A stretch of 64,000 bases of DNA from assembly GCF_000482385.1 (NCBI RefSeq), contig NZ_AXVD01000003.1:223602-287601 (forward strand), written 5' to 3'. Shown here one piece after another: positions 19,286 to 28,165 of this stretch. Source of the stretch: Nocardia sp. CNY236. GTDB taxonomy: Bacteria; Actinomycetota; Actinomycetes; Mycobacteriales; Mycobacteriaceae. Both the position numbers and the translations under genes were made by a program. The stretch's first letter is position 1; each line of letters starts with the position of its first letter. Below the pieces are notes generated by a model, which ran no database searches, was not told the DNA's origin, and saw only the letters and a program-made list of their open reading frames with translations.

Positions 19286-20029
19286 TCAGACGATGATCGC
19301 CAGTTCTGTGGGTGAAACGATCTCGGCGCGCAGCCCAGCTCTGCTCGCCACCCGGGCGACACCACGCACGTCGACGGGCTCGGCCCTCGTGAGCACGAGC
19401 GAGCGAGCCAGCAAGCCCTTGTAGCGCTTGTTGAAGTGACTCAGCACTGTGCGTGCGCCGTCCGGGGCTTCGGTGAGCACGTTCACCGTCACCGCATCGG
19501 GTAGTCGGCCGAGTTGCCGATAGATTCCGGAGCGCAGGTCGACCACGAGATCGCCGGCTGTCTCGGCGTGTAGTGCGGCGGTCAGGTCCTTGCGCCACAG
19601 TGCCGACAGCGAGCCCACGCTGGGCAGGACGGTGTTGCCCGACAGCCGATAGGCGGGAATCGAGTCACCCGCGCGGACGGCGCCGAACAAGGCCGAGCCG
19701 ATGGCCAACCGAGCGTGCGCCTTGGCCCGTTGCCCAGTGGTGAACGAGGGCGCATCCAGTGCGTCGTAGAGCACACCGCAGTAGCGATCCAGCGCCGGGC
19801 GGGTGGGGGAGGTACGCAGGGCCGCGTTGCGGACGATCTCGGCATGCGCCCCGGCGCCCAACTTCAGCGCCACGCGGGCGCGGTCCGGGTCGGCGGCAAG
19901 CCGGATCAGCTCGTCGAGCAGTTGCTCACGAACTGCGCCGAGCTGGGGCATCGCCAGCGAGTCCAGAGCGAGGGGCGCCCCGGCGCCGCCGTCGGATTTC
20001 CGTTCGGACGGAGGCAACAACACCAGCAT
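19286..20029 (-). CDS. yaaA: Peroxide stress protein YaaA (UPF0246)
   Basis: 247 aa. It begins LVLLPPSERKSDGG, has the internal LDRYCGVLYDALDA and PAYRLSGN segments and ends with VLSHFNKRYKGLLAR, all typical of YaaA/DUF328, a DNA-binding protein family that limits iron-driven damage during peroxide stress in E. coli. It is convergent with the efpA-like gene. A minus-strand TACCGT (20038-20043) 8 bases upstream suggests a leaderless transcript. Confidence 0.9.
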   Translation of the reverse strand: MLVLLPPSERKSDGGAGAPLALDSLAMPQLGAVREQLLDELIRLAADPDRARVALKLGAGAHAEIVRNAALRTSPTRPALDRYCGVLYDALDAPSFTTGQRAKAHARLAIGSALFGAVRAGDSIPAYRLSGNTVLPSVGSLSALWRKDLTAALHAETAGDLVVDLRSGIYRQLGRLPDAVTVNVLTEAPDGARTVLSHFNKRYKGLLARSLVLTRAEPVDVRGVARVASRAGLRAEIVSPTELAIIV

Positions 20030-20197
20030 GGGCCACTACGGTAGTGCGTCACGACCGGCGATCGGCGTCGGCATACCGGTGCAGTGCATGGAGTTGCCGT
20101 ACAGGTCCGACGCTGTCGTGAACAGAATCCACGTTCGCTGCTGCGAGATCGACGCGCCCCGTCCACGCGGCGGCTACCCGCTGGTAAGTTAACCACC

Positions 20198-21949
20198 ATG
20201 ACAAGCACCCCCGCGCGCCTGTTCAACCCCGCCGGCTACGACCCGCACCAGTTCGACGCCGAGACGCGCCGGTTGCTGCGCGCCACGATCGAATGGTTCG
20301 AAAGTCGGGGTAAGCAGCGACTGCTCGCAGACGATGCAGATGCGGTGTGGACGGCCGACTTCCTCGACTTCGTGAAGAAAGAGAAGCTGTTCGCTACGTT
20401 CCTCACTCCCGCGGCCTATGCCGAGGGCGACCCCGATCGGCGCTGGGACGCCGCCCGCAACGCGGCCTTGTCCGAGATTTTCGGGTTCTATGGCTTGGCG
20501 TATTGGTATGCCGAGCAGGTGACGATTCTCGGTCTCGGCCCGATCTGGCAGAGCGACAACGAGGACGCCAAGAAGCGTGCCGCGACGGATCTGTCCGCTG
20601 GTGAGGTGATGGCATTCGGTCTGTCCGAACAGACGCATGGCGCCGACATCTACAACACCGATCTGGTGCTCACCCCGACCGAACCCGGAAGCGCTGATGC
20701 CGAGGCCGGTATTCTGTTCCGCGCCAACGGCGAGAAGTACTACATCGGAAACGGCAATGTCGCCAGTATGGTGTCGGTGTTCTCCCGACGTGCCGATCTC
20801 GACGGCGCGGACGCCTATGTGTGGTTCGTCGCTGACTCGCGTCACGAGAACTACCGCCTGCTGGGCAATGTCGTGCACGAGCAGATGTACGTCAGCACCT
20901 TCCGGCTGGACAACTATCCGGTTCGCGCCGAGGACATCCTGCACACCGGCCCGGAGGCGTTCTCGGCAGCGCTGAACACGGTCAACGTCGGCAAGTTCAA
21001 TCTCTGCCACGGCGGCATCGGCATGGTCGAGCACGCCTTCTACGAGGCGATCACACATGCCGACAATCGCGTTCTCTACGGTCACGCGGTCACCGAGTTT
21101 CCGCACGTGCGCACCAATTTCGTCGACGCCTACACGCGTATTCTCGCGATGAAGTTGTTCAGCGACCGTGCCATCGACTATTTCCGCAGCGCAAGCCTGG
21201 ACGACCGGCGCTATTTGCTGTTCAACCCGATGACCAAATCCAAGGTGACCTCCGAGGGCGAGACGGTCATGACGTTGCTACTGGATGTCCTGGCCGCCAA
21301 AGGGTTCGAGAAGAACACCTATTTCGCCGAGGTACGGCGAATGATCGACACCTTGCCTCGACTGGAGGGCACGGTACACGTGAACGTCGGTCAGATCCTG
21401 AAGTTCATGCCGAACTATCTGTTCAATCCGAAGGACTACCCGGAGATCGGGACTCGGCAGGATGCGTCCGACGACGCATTCTTCTGGCGGCAGGGCCCGG
21501 CGCGCGGCGCGGGCAAGGTGCAGTTCGCCGACTGGACCGCCAGCTACGCCGAGCATGCCCACATCCCCAATGTAGGACGGTTCTTCGAGCAGGCGCAGGC
21601 GCTGCGTTCGTTATTGACGACCGCAGCGCCCGACGCCGACCAGCAGAAGGATCTGGACTTCATGCTGACCATCGGCCATCTGTTCTCTCTGGTGGTCTAT
21701 GGCCAATTGATTCTGGAGCAGGCTGCGCTCACCGATCTGGACGATGCATCGGTCGACCAGATCTTCGACTTCCAGATCCGCGATTTCAACCTGCACGCCA
21801 CCACGTTGTACGGCAAGCCATCGGCTACCGCGGACCAGCAAGGCTGGGCGGTATCCGCACTGCGACGGCCGGTGGACGACCGTCAGCGCTTCGACCGCGT
21901 GTGGGCGGAAGTGGCCTCCTACAACGGCGCCTACGAGATGCGACTGTAG
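20198..21949 (+). CDS. Acyl-CoA dehydrogenase family protein
   Basis: 583 aa, on the long side for the family (around 380-600). TAAGTT (20185-20190) is 7 bases before the ATG, so probably leaderless, and this start removes 38 unlikely residues. FAD-type elements include MAFGLSEQTHGADIY (the conserved L-S-E/T-P-E-A-like loop), the beta domain FRANGEKYYIGNGNVASM, and HGGIGMVEHAFYEAI..GHAVTEFP in the C-terminal helical domain. Substrate unknown. It faces the convergent membrane-protein operon. Confidence 0.87.
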   Translation: MTSTPARLFNPAGYDPHQFDAETRRLLRATIEWFESRGKQRLLADDADAVWTADFLDFVKKEKLFATFLTPAAYAEGDPDRRWDAARNAALSEIFGFYGLAYWYAEQVTILGLGPIWQSDNEDAKKRAATDLSAGEVMAFGLSEQTHGADIYNTDLVLTPTEPGSADAEAGILFRANGEKYYIGNGNVASMVSVFSRRADLDGADAYVWFVADSRHENYRLLGNVVHEQMYVSTFRLDNYPVRAEDILHTGPEAFSAALNTVNVGKFNLCHGGIGMVEHAFYEAITHADNRVLYGHAVTEFPHVRTNFVDAYTRILAMKLFSDRAIDYFRSASLDDRRYLLFNPMTKSKVTSEGETVMTLLLDVLAAKGFEKNTYFAEVRRMIDTLPRLEGTVHVNVGQILKFMPNYLFNPKDYPEIGTRQDASDDAFFWRQGPARGAGKVQFADWTASYAEHAHIPNVGRFFEQAQALRSLLTTAAPDADQQKDLDFMLTIGHLFSLVVYGQLILEQAALTDLDDASVDQIFDFQIRDFNLHATTLYGKPSATADQQGWAVSALRRPVDDRQRFDRVWAEVASYNGAYEMRL

Positions 21950-21992
21950 GAGTCCGCCTTTCGCCCGTACCTCGACTCGGGAGGCGCCGGAA

Positions 21993-23300
21993 TCAACCTC
22001 CGCCGCCACCCCCGCCGTCGCCGCCACCGCCGCTGTGGCCGCCACCGTCGCCACCGCCGCTGTGACCGCCACCGTCGCCACCGTCGCTGTGGCCGCCACC
22101 GTAGCTGTAGCCGCCGCCGGACCCCGCCGCGGCATATCGGTTGTCTTGGCTGCCGAGCCAGCGTCGCCTGCGCTGGTCGAGAGAAACGCTGGTGTCCTCT
22201 GTCTGCTTGCTCAGCGTGGCGAGCAGACAGAGTATCGCCACGGCGAAGCACGCCACGGTGTACCAGAGGTTGCCGACGGGAGTGCCCTGCGGTGTCGAAC
22301 CCGCTGTGGCATCGAAGAAGTCCGGCAACGCGGTCACCCATAGCAGCGCCATCACGCCCAGGTACACCGCGCCGTAGACTTGGACGAACCTGTTGGTGTA
22401 GCGCGGTTGCTCTGCGTGGTCGTCGCGTCGTAGCCGCAGCCACTGACGCGACAGTATCGCCACAGCGACAACGGAGACGACGACCAGTTCGGCGGCGTAG
22501 AGTACGCCGCGCACGGTGGTGGACCCCATCCCGAATACCGTTGCCGGAAGCGGCAGTATCGCGGTGCCCAGCGAAGCGAGCACGCCGATGACCGCGGTCC
22601 GCCATACCAGTTGCAATCCGGAGAACGTTCGCCCTGCATCGACATGGCGTCCGACGAAGAATTGGACGCACAACGCCAGAGACATGGGCCACAACGCAGC
22701 GAAGACGACCACGCTCGGCAGCGGTACCGAATCGAACATCGGCTGGTTGATCGGGTGATCGGTCGACCATGCCCACCAGCGCAATTGCGGGCCGAGGTGA
22801 TCGAAGATCTCATAGAACGCGTGGTGGACGAAACCTACGCAAGCAGCGCCCAACACGACCCCGTATCGACGGAATATTCCCAGCATTCTAACTATTTCGA
22901 AGGCGATGGTCGCCATGAACGGGTAGAACGCGACGATATAGAGCGGGAGTCGGCCCCACAAGAACTCCACGGTGAAGACATTGTGCACGAACATGGTGTC
23001 CACGTGCGCGTCGATGCCGAACGCCGCGGGGAAGTACAACGGGGGCTCGATGACGAACAAGTAGGCACTCGCGCCGAACCAGAGCACGAGGTTGGTGGGA
23101 TCTCCGTGCCGGCGTAGGCGCACGATCGCGTAGACGAGCGCGAGGACCGCTCCGATGACGATCGTGAATTCCAGGACGGGCAGGGTCCAGTTCTCCAGCG
23201 CCGCTGGGTTTCGTATCTCGACGAGTCCTCCGGCCTCTTCACAGGAGAAGCCGAGCTCGGTCGAGAGCCGGTCGAAGGTGGATGCGCAACGATCGGTCAT
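21993..23300 (-). CDS. Polytopic membrane protein with Gly/Ser/His repeat tail
   Basis: 435 aa from ATG 23300, which has AAGGAG 8 bases upstream. About eight hydrophobic segments, including VLEFTIVIGAVLALVYAIV, IYIVAFYPFMAT-like and VVVFAALWPMSLALCV, alternate with conserved-looking loops such as FVIEPPLYFPAAFGID and GFVHHAFYEIFDHLGPQ. The last 40 or so residues are almost only Gly, Ser, His and Asp in repeated GGGHSGGGDG units. It resembles, from memory only, proteins annotated as AveC-like; I would not rely on that. Its start codon overlaps the stop of the upstream hydrolase gene (ATGA). Confidence 0.7.
   Translation of the reverse strand: MTDRCASTFDRLSTELGFSCEEAGGLVEIRNPAALENWTLPVLEFTIVIGAVLALVYAIVRLRRHGDPTNLVLWFGASAYLFVIEPPLYFPAAFGIDAHVDTMFVHNVFTVEFLWGRLPLYIVAFYPFMATIAFEIVRMLGIFRRYGVVLGAACVGFVHHAFYEIFDHLGPQLRWWAWSTDHPINQPMFDSVPLPSVVVFAALWPMSLALCVQFFVGRHVDAGRTFSGLQLVWRTAVIGVLASLGTAILPLPATVFGMGSTTVRGVLYAAELVVVSVVAVAILSRQWLRLRRDDHAEQPRYTNRFVQVYGAVYLGVMALLWVTALPDFFDATAGSTPQGTPVGNLWYTVACFAVAILCLLATLSKQTEDTSVSLDQRRRRWLGSQDNRYAAAGSGGGYSYGGGHSDGGDGGGHSGGGDGGGHSGGGGDGGGGGGG
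22000..22098. repeat. Low-complexity Gly/Ser/His coding repeat
   Basis: Tandem CCGCCACCG-type units on the + strand encode the repeated GGGHSGGGDG tail of the minus-strand membrane protein. Unit lengths vary by multiples of three, keeping the frame. Confidence 0.85.
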
Positions 23301-24226
23301 CGATTCGACTCCTTGGCCGCTGTGTACCACCGCGTGACGTCATATCCGGCTGCATGGCGTTCGAACCACTCGCTGGCCAGTGCGGGCAATTTTTCGTGGC
23401 CCGGGTTGTGGTTCGGTAGCTGACTGCGGACTATTCCGGTCAAGGCGACGAGTTGCTCGCGCAGCGGCAGATGGTCGAATGCGCGCGCCATCGGGCCGTG
23501 GTCGTGCGCCCGCAGCATTGGCAACCAGGTGCGTAGCCGCTGCATGTAGCGATACGACGCAAACATCGCCAAAGCGTCGATCCTGCGGTCTGCCAGAGGA
23601 ACGTGCTCGTTGAAGCCTTCGCACGCCACCCGAATGACCCGCATCACATGCCGAAAGATCGAGGGCGCCATACGCATTCGGTACAGGTCGCTGCCGATCG
23701 CGGATTGGAAGATGATGAGTGCGGAGCTTCGGTGTTCGACTTCTTCGACGAAATGCCAGATGAACAAGGAGGCAACGCGATCATCTCCGGGGCGGAAGAG
23801 TGACGCGTCGTTGTCCAGCATCAATTTGAACACCGGCGTGAAGGTTGCCTCCAGATCGGCGGTGTAGGCGAGTCGATAGTCGACGGGAGTGGTGCTCGTC
23901 AGGTGATCGAACTGCGCGATCACGTTGTCGAGTGTCTCCTGCAACCCCGGGTATCGCTTGATCAGGCCGCTGACATGCTGGCGGTGGGCCGTGGAGTGTT
24001 GTCCCTCCTGGCGCATGAAGGCGTCGGCTTCCTCGACCACCTCCGGGTCCGAGATCAGCGGTATCGCCTCCCGAACCATGTTCACGACCATCTTCTCGAA
24101 GCCGATTGCCAGGAAGGACACCGCGTTGGCCATGGACGAGAACGCCGGATTCTCCTCGTTCCATAGATAGGGCACGTCGTAGTCCGCGAAGCCGAATCGC
24201 ATCTTTCGGACATGGAGTTCGGTCAT
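23297..24226 (-). CDS. Predicted metal-dependent hydrolase, diiron ferritin-like (PF10118 type)
   Basis: 309 aa. It starts MTELHVRKMRFGFADYDVPYLWNEENP; later residues form paired helices with the metal-ligand-like clusters EGQHSTAHRQH (about 92-102) and FVEEVEHRS (about 158-166), as in the uncharacterised metal-dependent hydrolase family of COG3687. GAGGTG lies 7 bases before the ATG. Stop and next start overlap as ATGA, so it is translationally coupled with the membrane protein. The divergent TetR gene and shared operator (24301-24332) suggest local control. Activity unknown. Confidence 0.8.
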   Translation of the reverse strand: MTELHVRKMRFGFADYDVPYLWNEENPAFSSMANAVSFLAIGFEKMVVNMVREAIPLISDPEVVEEADAFMRQEGQHSTAHRQHVSGLIKRYPGLQETLDNVIAQFDHLTSTTPVDYRLAYTADLEATFTPVFKLMLDNDASLFRPGDDRVASLFIWHFVEEVEHRSSALIIFQSAIGSDLYRMRMAPSIFRHVMRVIRVACEGFNEHVPLADRRIDALAMFASYRYMQRLRTWLPMLRAHDHGPMARAFDHLPLREQLVALTGIVRSQLPNHNPGHEKLPALASEWFERHAAGYDVTRWYTAAKESNR

Positions 24227-24300
24227 GTGGTCACACCTCGTTGTCGACGATCATTCGGCTGTTGCGGACGTTCGGATTCGGCGAAGCCCGATATCAGACA

Positions 24301-24332
24301 AATCATACAACTGATGGATGGAATGTATGATT
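24301..24332. promoter_or_regulatory. TetR operator candidate with divergent -10 boxes
   Basis: A perfect 9-bp inverted repeat: AATCATACA (24301-24309) and TGTATGATT (24324-24332), separated by 14 bp. Each arm contains TATGAT reading outward, at 24326-24331 on the + strand and 24302-24307 on the - strand. Each could serve as the -10 box of one of the divergent transcripts. A TetR dimer bound here would block both. Confidence 0.7.
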
Positions 24333-24363
24333 GAATTCGTGAATGCGGAAGGGGTCCGCAGTC

Positions 24364-25095
24364 ATGGGAGCCGTACGGGAGCGTGATACGGTCGGCCGGC
24401 CGATGAAGACGTCGACGAGCCGGCCGTTCGGAGGTTTTGCAGGCGCAGACAACGTCGAGCCGAGGAAGCGGACTGTGGCAGGAAGGCGCGGGTGGGGCGG
24501 AAGCCCGCCGAGTAGTGACGACGAGGCCGCTCAGCGCATCGTCGCCGCCGCAGTCGATTTGATCGGGCGGACGGGAGCGGCGATCAGCATCGCCGACGTG
24601 GCGGAATCGCTGGGCGTCATTCGCCAAACGGTCTATCGGTATTTCCCGAGTGCGGAGACATTGATGAAGGCCGCCGCGATCGCGTCGGTGGACAGCTTCC
24701 TCGATCGCTTGGCCCAGCACGTGCGCGGTATCGAGGACCCGGTCGACGCATTGACCGAGGGTGTGGTGTACACACTTGCCGACGTGCGCCGTACTCCCCA
24801 TCTCGGCATTCTGCTTTCCGGCTCGTATTCGAACGCCCATCCCGACGGACTCGTTTCGGACGAAGCGCAGCTGTTCGGGGCGACGATGATCAGACGCTTC
24901 GATGTCGATTGGGACAGTTACGGATACGGCGAAGCGTCGTTACGCGAACTCGTCGAGTACTTGCTGCGAACCATGCAGTCTTTCTTCGTGTCCCCTGGCA
25001 ATCCGCCGCGAAGCGACGACGACCTGCGGCGGTATCTACGCCGCTGGATGGGGGGCGCGATTCTTGCGCAGGCACAGCCCGCTGTGCGGGTGTGA
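24364..25095 (+). CDS. TetR/AcrR-family regulator
   Basis: 243 aa from ATG 24364, which has AAGGGG about 9 bases upstream; ATG 24343 is possible. After a basic N-terminal tail of roughly 45 residues, the HTH reads ISIADVAESLGVIRQTVYRYFPSAETLM, the standard TetR recognition region. The remainder is a helical ligand-binding and dimerisation domain. It is divergent from the hydrolase/membrane-protein operon with a palindrome between, so autorepression plus repression of that operon is likely. The ligand is unknown. Confidence 0.88.
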   Translation: MGAVRERDTVGRPMKTSTSRPFGGFAGADNVEPRKRTVAGRRGWGGSPPSSDDEAAQRIVAAAVDLIGRTGAAISIADVAESLGVIRQTVYRYFPSAETLMKAAAIASVDSFLDRLAQHVRGIEDPVDALTEGVVYTLADVRRTPHLGILLSGSYSNAHPDGLVSDEAQLFGATMIRRFDVDWDSYGYGEASLRELVEYLLRTMQSFFVSPGNPPRSDDDLRRYLRRWMGGAILAQAQPAVRV

Positions 25096-25123
25096 CGCGC
25101 CGCTCGTGGCTGTGTCGGACTCG

Positions 25124-25161
25124 TCGTGTCGTGCTTGTCGTGTCGTGCTTGTCGTGTCGGG
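25124..25161. repeat. 14-bp tandem repeat after TetR gene
   Basis: Copies at 25124-25137 and 25138-25151 are identical, and a third begins at 25152 and runs into the hairpin at 25148-25175. Confidence 0.8.
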
Positions 25162-25175
25162 CTCGACACGACAAG
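25148..25175. terminator. Bidirectional hairpin between convergent genes
   Basis: A perfect 12-bp stem (25148-25159 with 25164-25175) closes a 4-base loop GGCT. It lies between the TetR stop (25095) and the 3' end of the minus-strand DUF4439 gene (25203). There is no U tract, as is common in actinobacteria, so termination is inferred from position and stability. Confidence 0.65.
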
Positions 25176-25202
25176 CTACGCCTCCCAGGCGCGCCGTACC
25201 CG

Positions 25203-25634
25203 TCAGGACGAGCCAGGAAAGGCGACGGTAGTCGGATTCGTGCCGAGGATCGATTGCCACGTCGCCAGCCGCACCGCGGCATCGGTGAGCGCGTCGATGC
25301 CCGAGCCCCGGATGGTCTCCGACGAGCTTCGCTCGACCACCGCTCGCCAAGCGACGGCGGTGTCGGACTCCACGGCGGTTGCCAACCGAGCGGCCGAGAC
25401 CGGGTCGGTGACCGGGAACGGCGCCAGATACGCGGCGTCGGGGTGCGGCGTCGTGCCACTCTCGGCGAGTGTGTCGGCCGTGGCATCACGTCGGGCGCGA
25501 TGCGCGGCGGTGTGCTCGGCGACCAATGCAGCGCGCCCCGGCGCAGCGTAGGCGGCGACTACCCCGTAGGCGAATATCGCGCCGTGCTCGGCGATCAGTG
25601 CGTTCTCCAACGCCTGGCGTTCGGCCTCGGTCAT
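25203..25634 (-). CDS. DUF4439 (ferritin-like) domain protein
   Basis: 143 aa, all helical and alanine-rich: TEAERQALENALIAEHGAIFAYGVVAAYAAP, then HTAAHRARRDATADTLAE. The E..H and H..H spacing fits a small ferritin-like bundle, and the sequence resembles the alanine-rich actinobacterial proteins encoded opposite rimP in mycobacteria. The start ATG overlaps the stop of the upstream lipoprotein gene (ATGA), so the two are coupled. Function unknown. Confidence 0.75.
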   Translation of the reverse strand: MTEAERQALENALIAEHGAIFAYGVVAAYAAPGRAALVAEHTAAHRARRDATADTLAESGTTPHPDAAYLAPFPVTDPVSAARLATAVESDTAVAWRAVVERSSSETIRGSGIDALTDAAVRLATWQSILGTNPTTVAFPGSS

Positions 25635-26239
25635 GGCAACAACACCTCTACCTGGGCGGCGCAGGCGGCGCCGATCGAGGCGAGTAGACCGGCCCGATAT
25701 CCGGACAGGGTCCGAGCCAGCTCCGCTGCCGACTGCCCAGACGCCATCAGCTGGGTGCGCAACGATTCGATACTCCGTGCACCGGCGTCGCTCGGGGGCA
25801 CGGTCGTCGGGTCCGATTCGCTGGTGAGGTGTGTTGGTGTGGTGCCGTCGGCATAGACACCGATGACGCGCACGGTCTCGGCGCGCAACGCATCTGCGTG
25901 CGCAGTTCGCTCGGCTGCGACCGTGCTCAACGCGCTGTGCCGCGCCGGCTCGACCGCGATGGCTGCGGTCGCCGCGGCGGCATCGGCGCGAGCCAGCGCC
26001 TCCTGTGCGGCAAGGGGATCGGGCTCGTGGACCGTGTCGCCTTCGGCGCAGCCGGCGAGGGCGGCCAGGGTGAGCACGCCGACCGCACCACTGCCGGCAA
26101 GTCGGAGAGCGCTGCGCCTGTCTACCACGGGCCTGTGCCGATCGGAACTCGTACGCGCTGTGCGCGCGGCATGTGGCGTGATGCCGGATGTGCGCTGAGC
26201 ATCCGAAGCGGGGGAAAGGCGGAGGGGCACGGGCACCAT
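25631..26239 (-). CDS. Putative lipoprotein, alanine-rich
   Basis: 202 aa. An Arg-rich N-terminus (VVDRRSALRLAG) leads into a hydrophobic stretch and a lipobox LAGC around residue 64, so it is probably exported and lipidated; the RR pair might even be a Tat-type signal. ATG positions further in (none close to RRSALR) leave the real start uncertain, and the first 35 or so residues may not be translated. After the Cys there are long Ala-rich helices. It is coupled to the DUF4439 gene and divergent from rimP. Function unknown. Confidence 0.7.
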   Translation of the reverse strand: MVPVPLRLSPASDAQRTSGITPHAARTARTSSDRHRPVVDRRSALRLAGSGAVGVLTLAALAGCAEGDTVHEPDPLAAQEALARADAAAATAAIAVEPARHSALSTVAAERTAHADALRAETVRVIGVYADGTTPTHLTSESDPTTVPPSDAGARSIESLRTQLMASGQSAAELARTLSGYRAGLLASIGAACAAQVEVLLP

Positions 26240-26388
26240 CGTGCCAGATCCCTACGCCAGCGGACGAAGCGTTCGTTGTGGCGCGCGAACTGTTCGACCG
26301 CTGGACCATTACACTCTCGTGGCGCGTTACGCTAGACCTTCGGTAGAGAAATCCCCGCCGCGTCACAACTGAACCAGGAGCCGCCCAT

Positions 26389-27108
26389 ATGCCGATGCCG
26401 ACCGAGGAGAGGGTGAGCCAGCTCGTTGCTGGTCTCGTCGCACGCCGAGGATTCGATCTCGAAGGTGTCGAGATTTCAGCGGTGGGGCGCCGTGAGGCGC
26501 AGGCGCGGGTGCAGGTGACCGTGGACAGCGACACCTCCGATCTCGATTCCATCGCCGCGCTCAGTACCGAGCTTTCGGCTGCGCTGGACGATGCCGGGGA
26601 TTTCGGTGAGACGGCCTATCTGCTGGAAGTTTCCACCCCGGGAATCGAGCGTCCGCTGATCGCCGACCGGCACTGGCGCCGGGCGCAGGGACGCAAGGCG
26701 CGGATCGTGCTGCGCGACGGGGTGCGGCCGCCCGAAGGGCCGACGACTTTCGAGGCCAGGATCGGTGCCCTGGCCGCCGATGCGGTGACGCTGGTCCTGG
26801 GCGGCAAACGAAACCCGCGTCGGGTGACCATCCCGCTGGCCGATATCACCAGCGCTGTCGTGCAGGCGGAATTCTCCCCGCCCGGAGCGCGAGAGCTCGA
26901 GCTCGCCGGTGGAGTCGTGGCCGGGCGACCGGTCCCCGGCAGGGAAGACGACGTCGTGGTCGAGACCTCCGCGGACAGCGGCGTGCTGCCCTCCGCGGAC
27001 AGCGGCGTGCTGCCCTCCGCGGACAGCGGCGTGCTGCGAGGAATACCGAATGCGCAACCCGAATCACCGACAGCGTCCGATTCGCCGACCGAAGGGATCG
27101 TGGAATGA
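26389..27108 (+). CDS. rimP: Ribosome maturation factor RimP
   Basis: 239 aa. It assists 30S subunit maturation. The N-terminal domain contains [12 protein letters not shown] and [27 protein letters not shown] is the family signature; the C-terminal SH3-like domain follows. The protein is longer than the usual 150-180 residues because of a C-terminal tail with three copies of an eight-residue repeat (SADSGVLP) and an acidic end. Its stop overlaps the nusA start (ATGA), and it opens the rimP-nusA-ylxR-infB operon. Confidence 0.93.
   Translation: MPMPTEERVSQLVAGLVARRGFDLEGVEISAVGRREAQARVQVTVDSDTSDLDSIAALSTELSAALDDAGDFGETAYLLEVSTPGIERPLIADRHWRRAQGRKARIVLRDGVRPPEGPTTFEARIGALAADAVTLVLGGKRNPRRVTIPLADITSAVVQAEFSPPGARELELAGGVVAGRPVPGREDDVVVETSADSGVLPSADSGVLPSADSGVLRGIPNAQPESPTASDSPTEGIVE
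26968..27039. repeat. 24-bp in-frame tandem repeat in rimP 3' end
   Basis: Three copies at 26968, 26992 and 27016. The first two are identical and the third differs only at its last bases. They encode SADSGVLP repeats in the RimP tail. Confidence 0.93.
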
Positions 27109-28133
27109 ACATCGAAATCGAAGCCCTACGTGCGATCGTCGCCGATAAAGGGATCTCGATCGAGACGGTGATCTCCGCGATCGAGTCGGCGCTGCTCACC
27201 GCGTATCGCCACACCCAGGGTCATCAAGCCAACGCGCGTATCGAAATCAACCAGAAGACCGGCGTGGTGCGGGTGTTGGCCCGCGAGTTGGACGCCGATG
27301 GCAATGTGATCTCGGAGTGGGACGACACCCCTGAGGGATTCGGCCGGATCGCGGCGACGACGGCGCGGCAGGTGGTGTTGCAGCGGCTGCGAGACGCGGA
27401 GAACGAGAAGTCCTTCGGCGAGTTCTCCACGCACGAAGGAGACATCGTCGGCGGTGTGGTGCAGCGCGACGCGCGAGCCAACGCCCGCGGCACGGTCGTG
27501 GTGCGCATCGGCAGTGAACTCCACGGCGCCGAGGGGTTGATTCCGCCGGCAGAACAGGTGCCGGGCGAGACCTATGAACACGGGGATCGGATCAAGTGCT
27601 ATGTGGTCGGCGTTTCCCGCGGCGCCCGCGGCCCACAGATCACGTTGTCGCGTACCCACCCGAACCTGGTACGGCGACTGTTCGCTCTGGAGGTGCCCGA
27701 GATCGCCGATGGCTCGGTGGAGATCATCGCTGTGGCACGCGAGGCCGGGCACCGCTCCAAGATCGCCGTGCGTTCCACGGTGTCCGGCGTCAACGCCAAG
27801 GGTGCCTGCATCGGTCCGATGGGTCAGCGAGTACGCAACGTGATGAGCGAGTTGGCCGGCGAGAAGATCGACATCATCGACTACGCCCCGGATCCGGCCA
27901 CCTTCGTCGGTAATGCCCTGTCGCCGTCGAAAGTGGTTTCGGTCACAATCGTTGATGCAGAGGCGCACGCAGCCCGTGTCGTGGTCCCGGACTTCCAGCT
28001 GTCGTTGGCCATCGGGAAGGAAGGACAGAACGCGCGTTTGGCTGCACGACTGACTGGTTGGCGCATCGACATCCGCAGCGACGCGGCTCCCGACCTGGGG
28101 GGATCCATGCGCACGGAGGCTCACCGGAATTGA
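27105..28133 (+). CDS. nusA: Transcription termination/antitermination factor NusA
   Basis: 342 aa, the short actinobacterial form without the C-terminal AR repeats of E. coli. The order is an N-terminal RNA-polymerase-binding domain ([27 protein letters not shown]), an S1 domain ([25 protein letters not shown]) and two KH domains ([18 protein letters not shown] and [19 protein letters not shown]). It controls pausing, termination and rRNA antitermination. Coupled to rimP by a 4-bp overlap. Confidence 0.96.
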   Translation: MNIEIEALRAIVADKGISIETVISAIESALLTAYRHTQGHQANARIEINQKTGVVRVLARELDADGNVISEWDDTPEGFGRIAATTARQVVLQRLRDAENEKSFGEFSTHEGDIVGGVVQRDARANARGTVVVRIGSELHGAEGLIPPAEQVPGETYEHGDRIKCYVVGVSRGARGPQITLSRTHPNLVRRLFALEVPEIADGSVEIIAVAREAGHRSKIAVRSTVSGVNAKGACIGPMGQRVRNVMSELAGEKIDIIDYAPDPATFVGNALSPSKVVSVTIVDAEAHAARVVVPDFQLSLAIGKEGQNARLAARLTGWRIDIRSDAAPDLGGSMRTEAHRN

Positions 28134-28165
28134 CCGGAGCCCGCCCGCAGAGGGTGCGCAGTGAC

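Noticed and set aside
21611..22135. Minus-strand open frame with Ala/Thr/Val repeats
   Set aside because: It is an out-of-frame reading of the Gly/Ser/His repeat and of the acyl-CoA dehydrogenase antisense strand.
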